A DNA stretch of 64,000 nucleotides from JBPEWY01 sp965224095 (GCA_965224095.1 OZ245039.1:1674001-1738000), one strand, 5' to 3'; counted from the stretch's first letter, positions 1-9,915 are shown. Numbers and translations: made by a program. Notes: generated by a model from the sequence alone, not told the origin.

Positions 1-102
1 TCTCTATTTAACGATATGACCAATATTAATCATGTTTACCTTATAAAAAACAGATTAAAAAAGGAGGTAGATTCATTGCAAAACCTTATCCCCAATGAAT
101 AA
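1..102 (+). CDS. mreC: MreC rod-shape-determining protein, C-terminal end only
   Basis: The first frame is open from the window edge to TAA at 100-102 and reads as 33 residues ending LIPNE. The segment SLFNDMTNINHVYLIKN resembles the C-terminus of flavobacterial MreC, the periplasmic scaffold of the elongasome. The stop overlaps the mreD start by 8 nt, which is the usual mreC-mreD coupling. The rest of the gene lies to the left of the window. The call rests on this short tail plus the order mreC-mreD-mrdA-rodA. Confidence 0.8.
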   Translation, partial: SLFNDMTNINHVYLIKNRLKKEVDSLQNLIPNE

Positions 103-598
103 TCCTTTTATCAGAAATAGTATCCGTTTTGTAGTGCTGATCCTCTTACAGGTTCTTCTCTTTAATCAGATAAATTTATTTGGTTACGTAAATCCGTATA
201 TATACCTGTTATTTATTATTCTTTACCCAATTATGGAGAACAGAGCAGCATTTATTTTTACTTCTTTCCTACTGGGATTAGTTATAGATATTTTTTCCGA
301 CAGCGGAGGGATTCACGCTGCTGCCTGTGTTTCTGTTGCCTATATCAGACCGGCTATCCTGCGATTTGCATTTGGGATCAATTACGAGTTCCAGGCAGTT
401 CATTTGTCTAAAACACCCCTCGCACAACGATTTACTTACCTGGCCATAATAATTTTAGTGCATCATCTCATTATTTTTTCATTAGATTTTTTTAGCTTTA
501 CCCATATACTTTCTATCCTTAACAGGACGTTATTATCGGGAGCATTTACTCTTATTTTGTGTTTGATTATAATTCCATTGTTTAGCTATAAAAAGTAA
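95..598 (+). CDS. mreD: MreD rod-shape-determining membrane protein
   Basis: A 167-residue, very hydrophobic protein with about five predicted membrane spans and almost no soluble domain. This is the size and character of MreD, the inner membrane partner of MreC in the lateral wall synthesis complex. The segment GLVIDIFSDSGGIHAAACV resembles the conserved D-x-F-x-x-x-G-x-H/G loop of the family. The ATG at 95 overlaps the mreC stop, and its own TAA shares one base with the ATG of the PBP2 gene (TAATG), so translation is probably coupled. Identification depends on membrane topology and context as well as the loop motif. Confidence 0.9.
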   Translation: MNNPFIRNSIRFVVLILLQVLLFNQINLFGYVNPYIYLLFIILYPIMENRAAFIFTSFLLGLVIDIFSDSGGIHAAACVSVAYIRPAILRFAFGINYEFQAVHLSKTPLAQRFTYLAIIILVHHLIIFSLDFFSFTHILSILNRTLLSGAFTLILCLIIIPLFSYKK

Positions 599-2463
599 TG
601 CGAAAACTGCTTCTTTCATCGATTATAGTAATTATCGGTATTGTTTATATCGGGCGGCTCACTTATTTGCAACTTTTGAGTTTTTCACCTAAAAACATTA
701 CCGAAGATACGGCTATCAAAGCCGTATACGATTACCCGGAGAGAGGCTACATTTATGACCGGAATGGTAAATTATTGGTAGCCAATCAGCCCGCATACGA
801 TGTTATGATTATCCCTAGAGAAGTAAAACCCCTGGACACCCTGGAATTTTGTTCACTTCTCAATATCACCAAGGAGGAGTTCATTAAAAAATATCGCAAA
901 TCCAGAACTTTTTCACCCAGACTTCCTTCTGTTTTTGTAGCGCAACTGTCTAAATCGGAATATGCTGTTTTGCAGGAAAAAATGAGAAAGTATGACGGTT
1001 TTTATATTCAGAAACGCTCTTTGAGATACTATCTCACTAAAAATGCCGCTAACGTATTGGGCTATATAAGCGAAGTAAACGAACATGAACTCAAAAACAA
1101 ACCCAATTACACTTTAGGGGAGCTCATCGGGCGTCAGGGTGTTGAAAAAGAATACGAAGGTATTTTACGAGGTAGAAAAGGCGTAAAATACATCCAGAAA
1201 GATCGATTTAATCGGGATATAGGCCCATATAAAGAAGGTACTTTTGACACTATTCCGGAACAGGGTAAGGAAATTCATATTACCATTGATGCCGAGCTTC
1301 AGAAATACGGTGAGTTGCTCATGCAAAATAAGCGTGGTGGAATTGTGGCACTGGAACCTAAGTCGGGAGAAATCCTGGCTCTGGTGTCGGCTCCTAGTTA
1401 CGATCCTTCTTTGTTAGTGGGAAGGCAGCGCTCCAGAAATTACACCAAATTATATTACGATTCGGTTGCCAAGCCAACATTTGACAGGGGATTACTGGGA
1501 GAGTATCCTCCGGGTTCGCCATTTAAAGCGCTTACAGCCCTTATTGGGCTTCAGGAAGGAGTGATAAACACCAAAGAACGGATTTCATGTCATGGTGGTT
1601 ATTATTATGGGGCACGAAAACCCCTGGGATGCCACCATCACCCCAGCCCATTATCTATGGTAGGCGGTATTGCCAATTCCTGTAATTCCTATTTTTGTAC
1701 CGTTTACCGGCGTATCATTGAAAAATACGACTCTCCTCAGGAAGGTATTGACCACTGGAAAAAACACTTAAACAGTTTCGGTCTGGGTAACTTTTTGGGG
1801 TACGACCTTCCCATTGGACGTCGCGGCTACGTTCCGGATTCAAAGTATTACAACAGAAGTTATCAATACCCTAAATACAAGTGGTTTGCTACCGCCACCA
1901 TTTCAAATGCTATTGGACAGGGAGAAGTACTCATGACCCCGATGCAGTTAGCCAATATGACAGCGGCCATAGCCAATCGGGGATATTATTATACTCCACA
2001 TGTTATTAAAAGTATTGAAGGGCAGCCCATTGATGAAAAATTCACGACACGAAAAGAAACCTCTATAGATCCCGAATATTTTGAACCCGTTATTCAGGGA
2101 ATGTTTGACGTGTATAATTACGGGACAGCCAAATGGGTTCAGATTCCCGGAATACATATTGCAGGAAAAACCGGAACCGCGGAGAACTACACGAGAATTA
2201 ACGGAGAAAGAGTACAGCTAACAGATCATTCTATTTTTGTTGCCTTTGCGCCTGTGGAAGATCCGAAAATAGCGCTGGCTATTTTTGTTGAAAACGGATA
2301 TTGGGGAAGCCGATGGGCCGGAAAAATAGCCGGACTACTCATTGAAAAATACATTAAAGGTACCATTACAAGAACCGATTTGGAAGATTTTATTTTAAAC
2401 GGAAGCCTGGAAGAGGAATATGCGAAACCGTTAAGTGGAAAACCCTTCAGCATTAATCAATGA
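598..2463 (+). CDS. mrdA: Penicillin-binding protein 2, elongasome transpeptidase
   Basis: A class B PBP of 621 residues. An N-terminal membrane anchor (about residues 4-22) is followed by a dimerisation domain and a C-terminal transpeptidase domain. The three catalytic motifs are visible: SPFK with the acylated Ser at 307, SCN at 361-363 and KTGT at 524-527. It cross-links peptidoglycan in the periplasm with the glycosyltransferase RodA, whose gene follows with a 4-nt ATGA overlap. The length is normal for PBP2, and there is no extra PASTA region. Its place in the mre operon separates it from the division paralogue FtsI. Confidence 0.96.
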   Translation: MRKLLLSSIIVIIGIVYIGRLTYLQLLSFSPKNITEDTAIKAVYDYPERGYIYDRNGKLLVANQPAYDVMIIPREVKPLDTLEFCSLLNITKEEFIKKYRKSRTFSPRLPSVFVAQLSKSEYAVLQEKMRKYDGFYIQKRSLRYYLTKNAANVLGYISEVNEHELKNKPNYTLGELIGRQGVEKEYEGILRGRKGVKYIQKDRFNRDIGPYKEGTFDTIPEQGKEIHITIDAELQKYGELLMQNKRGGIVALEPKSGEILALVSAPSYDPSLLVGRQRSRNYTKLYYDSVAKPTFDRGLLGEYPPGSPFKALTALIGLQEGVINTKERISCHGGYYYGARKPLGCHHHPSPLSMVGGIANSCNSYFCTVYRRIIEKYDSPQEGIDHWKKHLNSFGLGNFLGYDLPIGRRGYVPDSKYYNRSYQYPKYKWFATATISNAIGQGEVLMTPMQLANMTAAIANRGYYYTPHVIKSIEGQPIDEKFTTRKETSIDPEYFEPVIQGMFDVYNYGTAKWVQIPGIHIAGKTGTAENYTRINGERVQLTDHSIFVAFAPVEDPKIALAIFVENGYWGSRWAGKIAGLLIEKYIKGTITRTDLEDFILNGSLEEEYAKPLSGKPFSINQ

Positions 2464-3743
2464 GTAATACCGTAATTCAAAAGATCGATTGGTTAACGAT
2501 ACTGTTGTATGTACTTCTTGTTGGAATCGGATGGATTAATATTTATTCAGCAACATTAACAGATAATCACACTTCTTTGCTGGATCTTCAAACATTGTAT
2601 GGGAAACAGTTATTTTTCATTGGGACCAGTGTTTTGTTAATTGTTTTTGTTCTTGCTATTGAAGCCAAATTCTACGAGCGTTTTTCAAGCATTATTTATC
2701 TTATATCGCTTGCTTCCTTAATAGGTTTATTTCTCTTCGGGAAGAATGTAAATGGAGCTACTTCGTGGTATGCTATTGGCGGAATGACTCTTCAACCGTC
2801 GGAGTTTGCAAAAGCAGCTACGGCCCTGGCCCTGGCCAAGTACCTAAGTGATATTCAAACCAATATCAATGATTTTAAACACCAGCTCTATGCCCTGGCT
2901 ATTATATTGGCTCCGGCCATTCTTATAATACCACAACCTGATCCGGGAAGTGCATTGATATACTTTTCTTTTTTCTTCGTCCTGTATCGGGAAGGGCTCC
3001 CTCCGTTTTATTTGCTGGTAGGTTGCGTAGTAGCGCTCTTGTTTGTAGTAACACTCATGGCCGGTACCCTTTGGGCTTCGATAGCTGTACTCCTTATTTC
3101 AATTTTAATCTATTCTTTTAAAAAAAGAAAAGGGAAGCGCGTTCGTTTATGGCCTTTTATTATTGGTGCTGTTGTATCTGTTTTTTTCTCTTTTTCCGTT
3201 AAGTTTATTTTCGATCATGTATTTGAACAAAGACACCGCGATCGTTTTAACCTTTGGTTACGACTGGAAAAAGATCCGGAAAAACTGGAAGAGATCAAAA
3301 AAACCATCGGCTATAATACCAATCAATCGGAGGAGGCTATTGGATCGGGAGGCTTTTGGGGAAAAGGTTTTTTGGAGGGAACACGTACAAAGGGAGATTT
3401 TGTTCCGGAACAACACACCGATTATATTTTTAGTACCGTAGGGGAAGAATGGGGATTTGTGGGAAGCAGTGTCGTTGTTTTGCTTTTTGTTTTTCTCCTG
3501 CTCCGTGTATTGGTTTTAGCAGAGCGTCAAAAATCTCATTTCAGCAGAATATATGGTTACGGGGTTGCTTCCATTCTGTTCTTTCACTTTGCCATCAATA
3601 TCGGGATGGTAATTGGTTTATTACCTACCATAGGTATTCCGCTGCCTTTTTTTAGTTATGGCGGATCGGGATTATGGGGGTTCACCATTTTGCTGTTTAT
3701 CTTTTTAAAGCTGGATGCCAACAGAGTAAATGAATGGATGTAG
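2460..3743 (+). CDS. rodA: RodA peptidoglycan glycosyltransferase (SEDS family)
   Basis: A polytopic SEDS protein of 427 residues with about ten membrane spans. Typical signatures are ATSWYAIGGMTLQPSEFAK in the first third, the QPDPGSALI segment, and GIPLPFFSYGGSG near the C-terminus. RodA polymerises glycan strands from lipid II and works as a pair with PBP2 encoded just upstream. A family-typical large periplasmic loop (about residues 265-320) contains the conserved WGKGFLEGTRTKGDFVPEQH stretch. The stop codon at 3741-3743 directly abuts the stop codon of the convergent permease gene, with no intergenic base between them. Confidence 0.96.
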   Translation: MSNTVIQKIDWLTILLYVLLVGIGWINIYSATLTDNHTSLLDLQTLYGKQLFFIGTSVLLIVFVLAIEAKFYERFSSIIYLISLASLIGLFLFGKNVNGATSWYAIGGMTLQPSEFAKAATALALAKYLSDIQTNINDFKHQLYALAIILAPAILIIPQPDPGSALIYFSFFFVLYREGLPPFYLLVGCVVALLFVVTLMAGTLWASIAVLLISILIYSFKKRKGKRVRLWPFIIGAVVSVFFSFSVKFIFDHVFEQRHRDRFNLWLRLEKDPEKLEEIKKTIGYNTNQSEEAIGSGGFWGKGFLEGTRTKGDFVPEQHTDYIFSTVGEEWGFVGSSVVVLLFVFLLLRVLVLAERQKSHFSRIYGYGVASILFFHFAINIGMVIGLLPTIGIPLPFFSYGGSGLWGFTILLFIFLKLDANRVNEWM

Positions 3744-4853
3744 TTATTGCTTAACATCCAAAGCATCTCTCAATGCATTTCCCATCAGCATAAAAGCCAT
3801 CACGAGAGTCATAATAGCCAGTCCAGGAATTACGGCCAGATAGGGTTTTCCTAAAATAATATAGTTATAGTGATCCTTGATCATCCCGCCCCAACTGGGC
3901 ATTGGCGGTTGTGCTCCTATCCCTAAAAAACTAAGACCGCTTTCAATTAAGATAGCTGAAGCAAAATTAGCAGCCGACATTACAATAACCGGAGCCATAA
4001 TATTGGGTAATATATGATTAAAAATTACTCGGGTATGCGTATAACCCAGGGCTTTAGCAGCCGTTACATATTGCATTTCCTTTACACTCATAACCTGTCC
4101 TCTGACCACTCTGGCAATTTCCACCCACATGGTGAGTCCGACCGCTATAAAAACCTGCCAAAATCCTTTTCCAAGGGCCAGTGTTATGGCAATCACCATA
4201 AGCAATGTAGGAATAGACCAGGTAATATTGATCAGCCACATAATAAAAGCGTCCAATTTCCCGCCAAAATATCCTGCTGCTGCTCCTAGCGTTATTCCAA
4301 TGATCAGCGATATAAACACGGCAACAAAACCAATGGAAAATGAAATTCGTCCTCCTACCAGCATCCTACTTAACAAATCTCTCCCGTATTTATCGGTCCC
4401 TAATAAAAACTTTCTGGGTTTAATGTATTGACCGGTAATTTCCTGCAGTGTCATTCCTTCCGGGAAATTATCAGTTGCCACTTCCTTTTCCAGTGCAATA
4501 CCGTTATCTTCTTTATACTCCGTAACAAATAAAGAATTTCCTTCCGTCCGGTAGCCCGATATTGGCAATTCGGTATTTCCGTTTTCTTCTCCCAACAACC
4601 ATTTTGCTATCCCGGATCGGGATGATATTTGCGAAGTGGGGATTGTAAGCATTAAAACTTCAAAACCGGGTGGCTTTGAATGGATAGATAAATGCATTTG
4701 ATTAGCATTCTCAGTATTATCGGGTGCAATGAGATAAGCCGCCAACGATACTATTCCACAACCCAGAATGATGCAGAAACTTAAAACGCCCCAAAAATTT
4801 TTAGTAAACTTTCGGAGCGCTATTCTTGTAAGAGAATTGGATGCTTCGGACAT
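3744..4853 (-). CDS. ABC transporter permease, OppC/DppC type
   Basis: An inner membrane permease of 369 residues of the peptide/nickel ABC importer family. One N-terminal span (about 19-41) is followed by a long periplasmic region and then the five-span BPD_transp_1 domain. Family signatures are the GTDKYGRDLLSR segment before the second span and the EAA loop AAKALGYTHTRVIFNHILPN that docks on the ATPase. It is about 65 residues longer than E. coli OppC, and the extra length lies in the first periplasmic loop. No ATPase, second permease or binding protein is adjacent. It starts 2 nt after the prc stop and is probably co-transcribed with it. The substrate is unknown; a peptide is the family-based guess. 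Confidence 0.88.
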   Translation of the reverse strand: MSEASNSLTRIALRKFTKNFWGVLSFCIILGCGIVSLAAYLIAPDNTENANQMHLSIHSKPPGFEVLMLTIPTSQISSRSGIAKWLLGEENGNTELPISGYRTEGNSLFVTEYKEDNGIALEKEVATDNFPEGMTLQEITGQYIKPRKFLLGTDKYGRDLLSRMLVGGRISFSIGFVAVFISLIIGITLGAAAGYFGGKLDAFIMWLINITWSIPTLLMVIAITLALGKGFWQVFIAVGLTMWVEIARVVRGQVMSVKEMQYVTAAKALGYTHTRVIFNHILPNIMAPVIVMSAANFASAILIESGLSFLGIGAQPPMPSWGGMIKDHYNYIILGKPYLAVIPGLAIMTLVMAFMLMGNALRDALDVKQ

Positions 4854-4855
4854 GA

Positions 4856-6988
4856 TTATCCTTTTATACTTGCCACTTTTCCTCTTTTAATATTACTCAA
4901 TTGCAAATCTTCCAGTACGTTTACAGCTTCTTCAATATAAACGTCCTTGGAAAGACTCTCATACCATCGTTTTCTCTTTTCCTTCAACGTGCTATCCGTT
5001 GTAAACAATTCCTGCTCGTATGGCAGGGAAGAAAAGGTAAGGTGGTTAGAATATTCGGAAATGGATTTAAAGTGATTTATTTTCTCCTGATCTTTCTCCA
5101 GGCTTTTTTTATAATCCTCATAATTCAACGAAAAGTTCTTAATATCACGCTGTGCTTTAATCCATCTTGCGTTCTCATCAATGAGTTTTATCTGCGCATT
5201 GGCTTCCATTCGTGCCGAGCTTTTTTTAATGGTTTCGTCATAATCTATATAACCATCCCAGGTTTCGTAAAAAGCGGCATCTATCTGATCCCATGGCAAC
5301 GGATTTTCTTCATCTTTTTCTCCAATATTAATATAACTATACCGGTCCGGGACCACTACATCACTTTTAACACCCTCCAGTTGCGTAGAGTTTCCATTAA
5401 TCCTATAAAATTTCTGCGTGGTAAGCTTCAGAGCACCTACATCGCCGTATTCATTCCCTTTAATAAACTGGTTGAGATCTAATACATTTTGAACGGTACC
5501 TTTTCCAAAAGTTTGTTTGCTTCCCAAAACAATTGCCCGCTTATAGTCCTGCATGGCAGCGGCCAGAATTTCGGAAGCGGAAGCCGAAAGCTCATTGACA
5601 AGAATCACCAGTGGTCCGTCCCACTGAATTCGTTTATCTCTGTCTTTCAGAACTTCTTTTTTCTCTCCCGACGATCTTACCTGTACCACAGGGCCTTCCT
5701 TGATAAACAAACCTGCCATATCAACCACCGTTTTTAAAGATCCACCACCGTTATCTCGCAGGTCAATTACCAAACCTTCCATTCCTTCGCTTTTTAAACG
5801 GTCAATTTCCTTGGCCACATCTGAGGCTGCATTACGCTCTTTATAATTATCAAAATCAATATAAAATTTAGGTAAGTTAATGACACCAAAAGTTCTGTTG
5901 TCTTTTTTTACCAATGCCGATTTTGCATAAGATTCTTCCAGTTCTACAATATCTCTCGTAACACTTACTTCTTCAACGGTACCATCTACTCTTTTTATGG
6001 TTAACCTAACTTCAGTTCCCTTAGGTCCTTTAATAAGTTTAATAGCATCGTCCAACCGCATACCTGAAATATCAACAGCCTCTTCATCGCCTTCCTGAGC
6101 AACTTTCAGAATTTCATCGCCAACTGCAACCGATTTGGCTTTCCATACGGGCCCGCCTGAAATAACCTCAACTACTTTCACGCGGTCGTTTCTCTTGCTC
6201 AAACGCGCTCCGATTCCTTCAAATTTTCCTGACATACTAATATCAAAACGATCTTTGTCTTCAGGGGCAAAATAGAAGGTATGAGGATCAAATTCATCTA
6301 CAATGGTATTTATATACTGAACAAACCAGTCTTTACGTTCCAGTTCATCCATAAAATCAAAATACTCATCCATATTCGCCAGTGTGGTCTCACGTGCTTC
6401 TTTTTCAACCTCTCTTTCAGGCTTCATAACATAAGCCGGGTCTTCTTCCTTTTTGGTTTTCTCTTCTGTTAGCTTATCATCATAAGAAGCTATTGTTGAA
6501 TATTTTAATTGCTTACGCCATTTTTCATAAAGTTCTTTCTTTCCTGAGGCAAAGGCCTGGTTTTTATAATCTACATCAATCGCTTCCGCTTTGTTAAAAT
6601 CAAAAGGTTCCTTAAGTACTTTTTTATAGATTCCTTCGGCTTCATTCATCCTGTCAATTAACCTGTTAAAAACCACATTAAAAAAAGTGATATCGGTTTC
6701 CTTTAACTGGTCATCAATTGCCAATTTATACTGTTCAAATTCCCGAATATCGGATTCCAGAAAATATCTTTTAAACGGATCGACCGCATTGATAAAATCA
6801 TCAAAAACATTCACGGAAAAATTGTCGTCCATATCTCTCGGGTCAAAATGACCGCGTTCCAGGACATACGAAATAAGATCTATCAACAATTTATCCTTAT
6901 CCGGATTTTCAAAAGTTTTATTAGTAAAACTGCAGGAGGCCGCAGACACCAACAATACCATCAATACATAAACCAAATTCCTCTTCAT
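4856..6988 (-). CDS. prc: C-terminal processing protease Prc/Tsp, probable lipoprotein
   Basis: A periplasmic serine protease of about 710 residues that degrades or trims proteins from their C-termini. The frame opens further upstream (7039), but ATG at 6988 is the better start because it gives MKRNLVYVLMVLLVSAASCS, a signal peptide with a lipobox-like Cys. Domains in order are an N-terminal helical region, a PDZ domain (IGARLSKRNDRVKVVEVISGGPVW), the S41 peptidase domain with NELSASASEI (Ser nucleophile) and GSKQTFGKGTVQ (Lys base), and a C-terminal DUF3340-like region. Its length matches E. coli Tsp and exceeds the shorter CtpA type. It heads a two-gene unit with the permease. Confidence 0.93.
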   Translation of the reverse strand: MKRNLVYVLMVLLVSAASCSFTNKTFENPDKDKLLIDLISYVLERGHFDPRDMDDNFSVNVFDDFINAVDPFKRYFLESDIREFEQYKLAIDDQLKETDITFFNVVFNRLIDRMNEAEGIYKKVLKEPFDFNKAEAIDVDYKNQAFASGKKELYEKWRKQLKYSTIASYDDKLTEEKTKKEEDPAYVMKPEREVEKEARETTLANMDEYFDFMDELERKDWFVQYINTIVDEFDPHTFYFAPEDKDRFDISMSGKFEGIGARLSKRNDRVKVVEVISGGPVWKAKSVAVGDEILKVAQEGDEEAVDISGMRLDDAIKLIKGPKGTEVRLTIKRVDGTVEEVSVTRDIVELEESYAKSALVKKDNRTFGVINLPKFYIDFDNYKERNAASDVAKEIDRLKSEGMEGLVIDLRDNGGGSLKTVVDMAGLFIKEGPVVQVRSSGEKKEVLKDRDKRIQWDGPLVILVNELSASASEILAAAMQDYKRAIVLGSKQTFGKGTVQNVLDLNQFIKGNEYGDVGALKLTTQKFYRINGNSTQLEGVKSDVVVPDRYSYINIGEKDEENPLPWDQIDAAFYETWDGYIDYDETIKKSSARMEANAQIKLIDENARWIKAQRDIKNFSLNYEDYKKSLEKDQEKINHFKSISEYSNHLTFSSLPYEQELFTTDSTLKEKRKRWYESLSKDVYIEEAVNVLEDLQLSNIKRGKVASIKG

Positions 6989-7130
6989 ATTTGTTGCGTT
7001 ATTAATTAATGCTCTAAAATACTGAAAAAACTGTGCCATTGAGGCACGAGAGCACTAATTTTTTGTTAAACATCTATGCATTTATATGTAACGTTCAAAA
7101 TATGTATTTTAGCGTATTATAATATTTCTT

Positions 7131-7910
7131 ATGAGTAAACGTCCACTTATTCTCGTCACAAATGACGACGGGATAACTGCTCCCGGATTGCGAACACTGG
7201 TCCGGGTAATGAATAAAATAGGAGATGTGGTTGTGGTGGCACCCGATAGTCCGCAATCCGGTATGGGACATGCTATTACGGTAAACGATACGTTATACGT
7301 TACACAGGTTTCTCTTAGAAACGGAGCGCCTCAAAAAGAGTATAGTTGTAGTGGTACTCCGGCCGATTGTGTGAAACTGGCTGTAAATGAAATTCTCCAC
7401 CGTAAACCAGATCTATGTGTTAGTGGAATTAATCACGGATCTAATTCTTCGATTAATGTAATTTATTCAGGTACTATGAGCGCAGCAGTGGAAGCTGGAG
7501 TAGAAGGGATTCCCGCTATTGGTTTTTCGCTTTGCAATTATAATTGGGATGCTAATTTTACCATGGCCGAACCTTATATAAAAAAAATTACCGAAGAGGC
7601 TCTGAAAATTGGAATTCCAAAAGATGTAGTATTAAACGTTAATATTCCGGATCTTCCGAAAAAAGATATCAAAGGGATTAAAGTCTGCAGGCAGGCTAAA
7701 GCACATTGGAAAGAAGAGTTTGATAAACGAGTGAATCCGGTGGGGAAAGAATATTATTGGCTTACCGGTACTTTTGTTAATGAAGATAAAGGGCAGGATA
7801 CGGATGAATGGGCATTGGCCAACGGATATATTTCTGTAGTACCCGTCCAATTTGACCTTACGGCTCATCACGCTATTCAGGATATTAACACATGGAATTT
7901 AAATGATTAA
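7131..7910 (+). CDS. surE: 5'/3'-nucleotidase SurE
   Basis: A cytoplasmic metal-dependent nucleotidase of 259 residues. The N-terminal LVTNDDGITAPGL carries the paired metal-binding Asp residues. PDSPQSGMGHAIT, CSGTPADCVKLA and SGINHGSNSSINV complete the active site pattern of the SurE family. The length is typical. The last 8 nt overlap the next gene, and lpxB follows, an arrangement common in Bacteroidota. The upstream intergenic region (7040-7130) contains AT-rich stretches that could hold promoters for this gene and for prc, but I see no full TTTG / TAnnTTTG pair. Confidence 0.96.
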   Translation: MSKRPLILVTNDDGITAPGLRTLVRVMNKIGDVVVVAPDSPQSGMGHAITVNDTLYVTQVSLRNGAPQKEYSCSGTPADCVKLAVNEILHRKPDLCVSGINHGSNSSINVIYSGTMSAAVEAGVEGIPAIGFSLCNYNWDANFTMAEPYIKKITEEALKIGIPKDVVLNVNIPDLPKKDIKGIKVCRQAKAHWKEEFDKRVNPVGKEYYWLTGTFVNEDKGQDTDEWALANGYISVVPVQFDLTAHHAIQDINTWNLND

Positions 7911-8184
7911 AAAAGAAGTTGCCATAGGGTTTGTTACCGGGATCATAGCAAATGCATTAGGAGTACTTTTATACATTTTGGCTTTTTCGGACTTTGGTTT
8001 ACGGGAAACATTAAAAATTGCTTATGAAGAAGGTCATTTAGGAAGTGTTATTGCCCTCGGAGCCCTTCTCAATCTCGTTGCTTTTTTTGTTTTTCTTAAA
8101 CTAAAAAGAGACTATCGCGCCAGAGGTGTACTGATAGCCACGATGCTTGCCGCTTTAATGATTGTTGTATTTAAAACCGTGTAA
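7903..8184 (+). CDS. Small three-span membrane protein between surE and lpxB
   Basis: A 93-residue protein with three predicted membrane helices (about residues 6-28, 46-65 and 74-91), separated by the short loop GLRETLKIAYEEGHLGS. I do not recognise a named family. It overlaps surE by 8 nt and ends 2 nt before lpxB, so it is translated as part of the same operon. The dense spacing supports a real gene. A role near the inner membrane is all that can be inferred. Confidence 0.8.
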   Translation: MIKKEVAIGFVTGIIANALGVLLYILAFSDFGLRETLKIAYEEGHLGSVIALGALLNLVAFFVFLKLKRDYRARGVLIATMLAALMIVVFKTV

Positions 8185-8186
8185 CC

Positions 8187-9305
8187 ATGAAGTATTATCT
8201 TATTGCCGGAGAGGCTTCCGGAGATTTGCACGGGTCCAATTTAATGAAAGCTTTATTGGAAAAAGATCCTAATGCCGAATTTCGGTTTTGGGGTGGAGAT
8301 CTGATGCAGGAGGTTGGTGGAGATTTGGTGAAACACTATAAAGACCTGGCCTTTATGGGGTTTTTAGAAGTTCTCTTAAATATTCGAACCATTTTGGCCA
8401 ATATACGGTTTTGTAAACAAGACATTCAGACATTTAATCCCGATGTTATTGTTTTTATAGATTATCCGGGATTTAATCTCAGAATTGCCAAATGGGCAAA
8501 AAAAGCAGCTTATAAAACACATTATTATATTTCTCCTCAAATATGGGCCTGGAAGGAAAACAGAATACGCGATATCAAGTCGAGTATTGATGCCATGTAT
8601 GTAATTCTTCCGTTTGAGAAACAGTTTTATGAAGACAAGCACCACTTTCCCGTTAAATTTGTCGGGCATCCCCTATTGGATGCAATAGCGCATAGAAAAC
8701 CGGTAAATGAGGTTACTTTTAAAAAAACGTATGGCCTGGAAGCTGATAAACCTATTATAGCTTTACTACCGGGAAGCAGAAAACAGGAAATTAAAAAAAA
8801 GCTATTGCTTATGATCTCCGTTGTAGATTTTTTTAAAGACTATCAGTTTGTAATAGCGGGGGCTCCGGGTTTGGATCGAAGTTTCTATACTCCTTTTGTA
8901 AAACATCCCGGCGTATATTTTATTCAAAACAAAACCTACGACCTCTTATCGGTTGCTACGGCGGCTTTAGTAACAAGCGGCACCGCTACGCTGGAAACTG
9001 CCCTGTTTAAAGTTCCTGAAGTAGTTTGTTACAAAGGAAATTGGGTGTCGTATCAAATTGCTAAACGCATCATTACCCTGGATTATATATCTTTGGTTAA
9101 TCTTATTATGAATAAGGAAGTAGTAAAAGAGCTTATTCAAAATGAACTAACCACCTCAAATCTGAGAGCTGAATTATCTAAAATACTCACACCTGAAAAC
9201 CGGGAGAAACTTTTTGTTGATTATTACGAGCTGGAGGAAAGATTAGGAGGTGGCGGAGCCAGTAAAAAGGTGGCCCGGAATATTTATGAATCGCTCTCCA
9301 CATAA
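8187..9305 (+). CDS. lpxB: Lipid-A-disaccharide synthase LpxB
   Basis: A 372-residue glycosyltransferase of family GT19 that joins UDP-diacylglucosamine and lipid X to make the lipid A disaccharide at the inner membrane surface. Diagnostic motifs are the N-terminal AGEASGDLHG, FIDYPGFNLR, YYISPQIWAWKENR, FVGHPLLDAI and LLPGSRKQEIKK, with TSGTATLETAL in the C-terminal nucleotide-binding half. Length and motif order are normal. It follows the small membrane protein by 2 nt. The start of the next gene lies within its 3' end in another frame. Confidence 0.97.
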   Translation: MKYYLIAGEASGDLHGSNLMKALLEKDPNAEFRFWGGDLMQEVGGDLVKHYKDLAFMGFLEVLLNIRTILANIRFCKQDIQTFNPDVIVFIDYPGFNLRIAKWAKKAAYKTHYYISPQIWAWKENRIRDIKSSIDAMYVILPFEKQFYEDKHHFPVKFVGHPLLDAIAHRKPVNEVTFKKTYGLEADKPIIALLPGSRKQEIKKKLLLMISVVDFFKDYQFVIAGAPGLDRSFYTPFVKHPGVYFIQNKTYDLLSVATAALVTSGTATLETALFKVPEVVCYKGNWVSYQIAKRIITLDYISLVNLIMNKEVVKELIQNELTTSNLRAELSKILTPENREKLFVDYYELEERLGGGGASKKVARNIYESLST

Positions 9306-9915
9306 ATGTAGCGCTTTGGTAGTATCTTTTTTTACGAAATATATCGGGTATATTGGAATGATCGTTCTCATATCGGTCTCGTGTTCAACTACCAGGCGAG
9401 CTAAAAATTCCGTTTCGAATAAAGAAGTCAGAAAAATATCGATAAGCGGCTCTGAAGCGCGAGACGCTAAAGAAGTTTCCGGAGATTCCCTAAACAGCCT
9501 GTCAGGTATCTCTTCGGAGGATTTACTGCACCCGCTGGTTAATCCGATAATTAATACCGCGTTGACTTATGCCGGCACCCGATATAAATTCGGAGGTACC
9601 TCAAAAAAGGGTATGGATTGTTCCGGGTTGGTTTATGTATCATTTCTGGAACACAATATTCCCTTACAGCGCGCTTCCTATATGATGGCCCAGCAGGGAA
9701 TTGCAATAAAACTCGGGGAAATAAGAAAGGGAGATTTACTTTTTTTTGGAACCGGAAGAAGACACAAAAGAATAAACCACGTGGGACTGGTAGTAGAAAC
9801 CTACAAAGGAGACATTAAATTTATCCATGCAACCAGTTCAAGGGGTGTTACCATATCTTCGTTAAAAGACGGATACTGGGGTGCCGCCTTTATTAAAGCC
9901 AAAAGAATATTATAA
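9286..9915 (+). CDS. NlpC/P60 family cell-wall hydrolase, probable lipoprotein
   Basis: About 209 residues. The C-terminal NlpC/P60 domain has the catalytic Cys in KKGMDCSGLVYVSF, the His in INHVGLVVE, and a polar third residue in the FIHATSSRGV strand. Such enzymes cut the D-Glu to diaminopimelate bond in peptidoglycan stem peptides. The hydrophobic segment IGYIGMIVLISVSCSTT is a lipoprotein signal ending at a Cys. The frame is open from 9250, but ATG at 9286 is chosen because it shortens the overlap with lpxB. An even later ATG immediately before MIVLISVSC would give a very short signal and cannot be excluded. It is probably in the same transcript as lpxB. Confidence 0.9.
   Translation: MNRSPHKCSALVVSFFTKYIGYIGMIVLISVSCSTTRRAKNSVSNKEVRKISISGSEARDAKEVSGDSLNSLSGISSEDLLHPLVNPIINTALTYAGTRYKFGGTSKKGMDCSGLVYVSFLEHNIPLQRASYMMAQQGIAIKLGEIRKGDLLFFGTGRRHKRINHVGLVVETYKGDIKFIHATSSRGVTISSLKDGYWGAAFIKAKRIL

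Noticed and set aside
7033..7047. GTGCC-ATTGA-GGCAC hairpin upstream of prc
   Set aside because: A 5-bp stem is too short to call a regulator or terminator; it lies upstream of the chosen prc start and has no other support.
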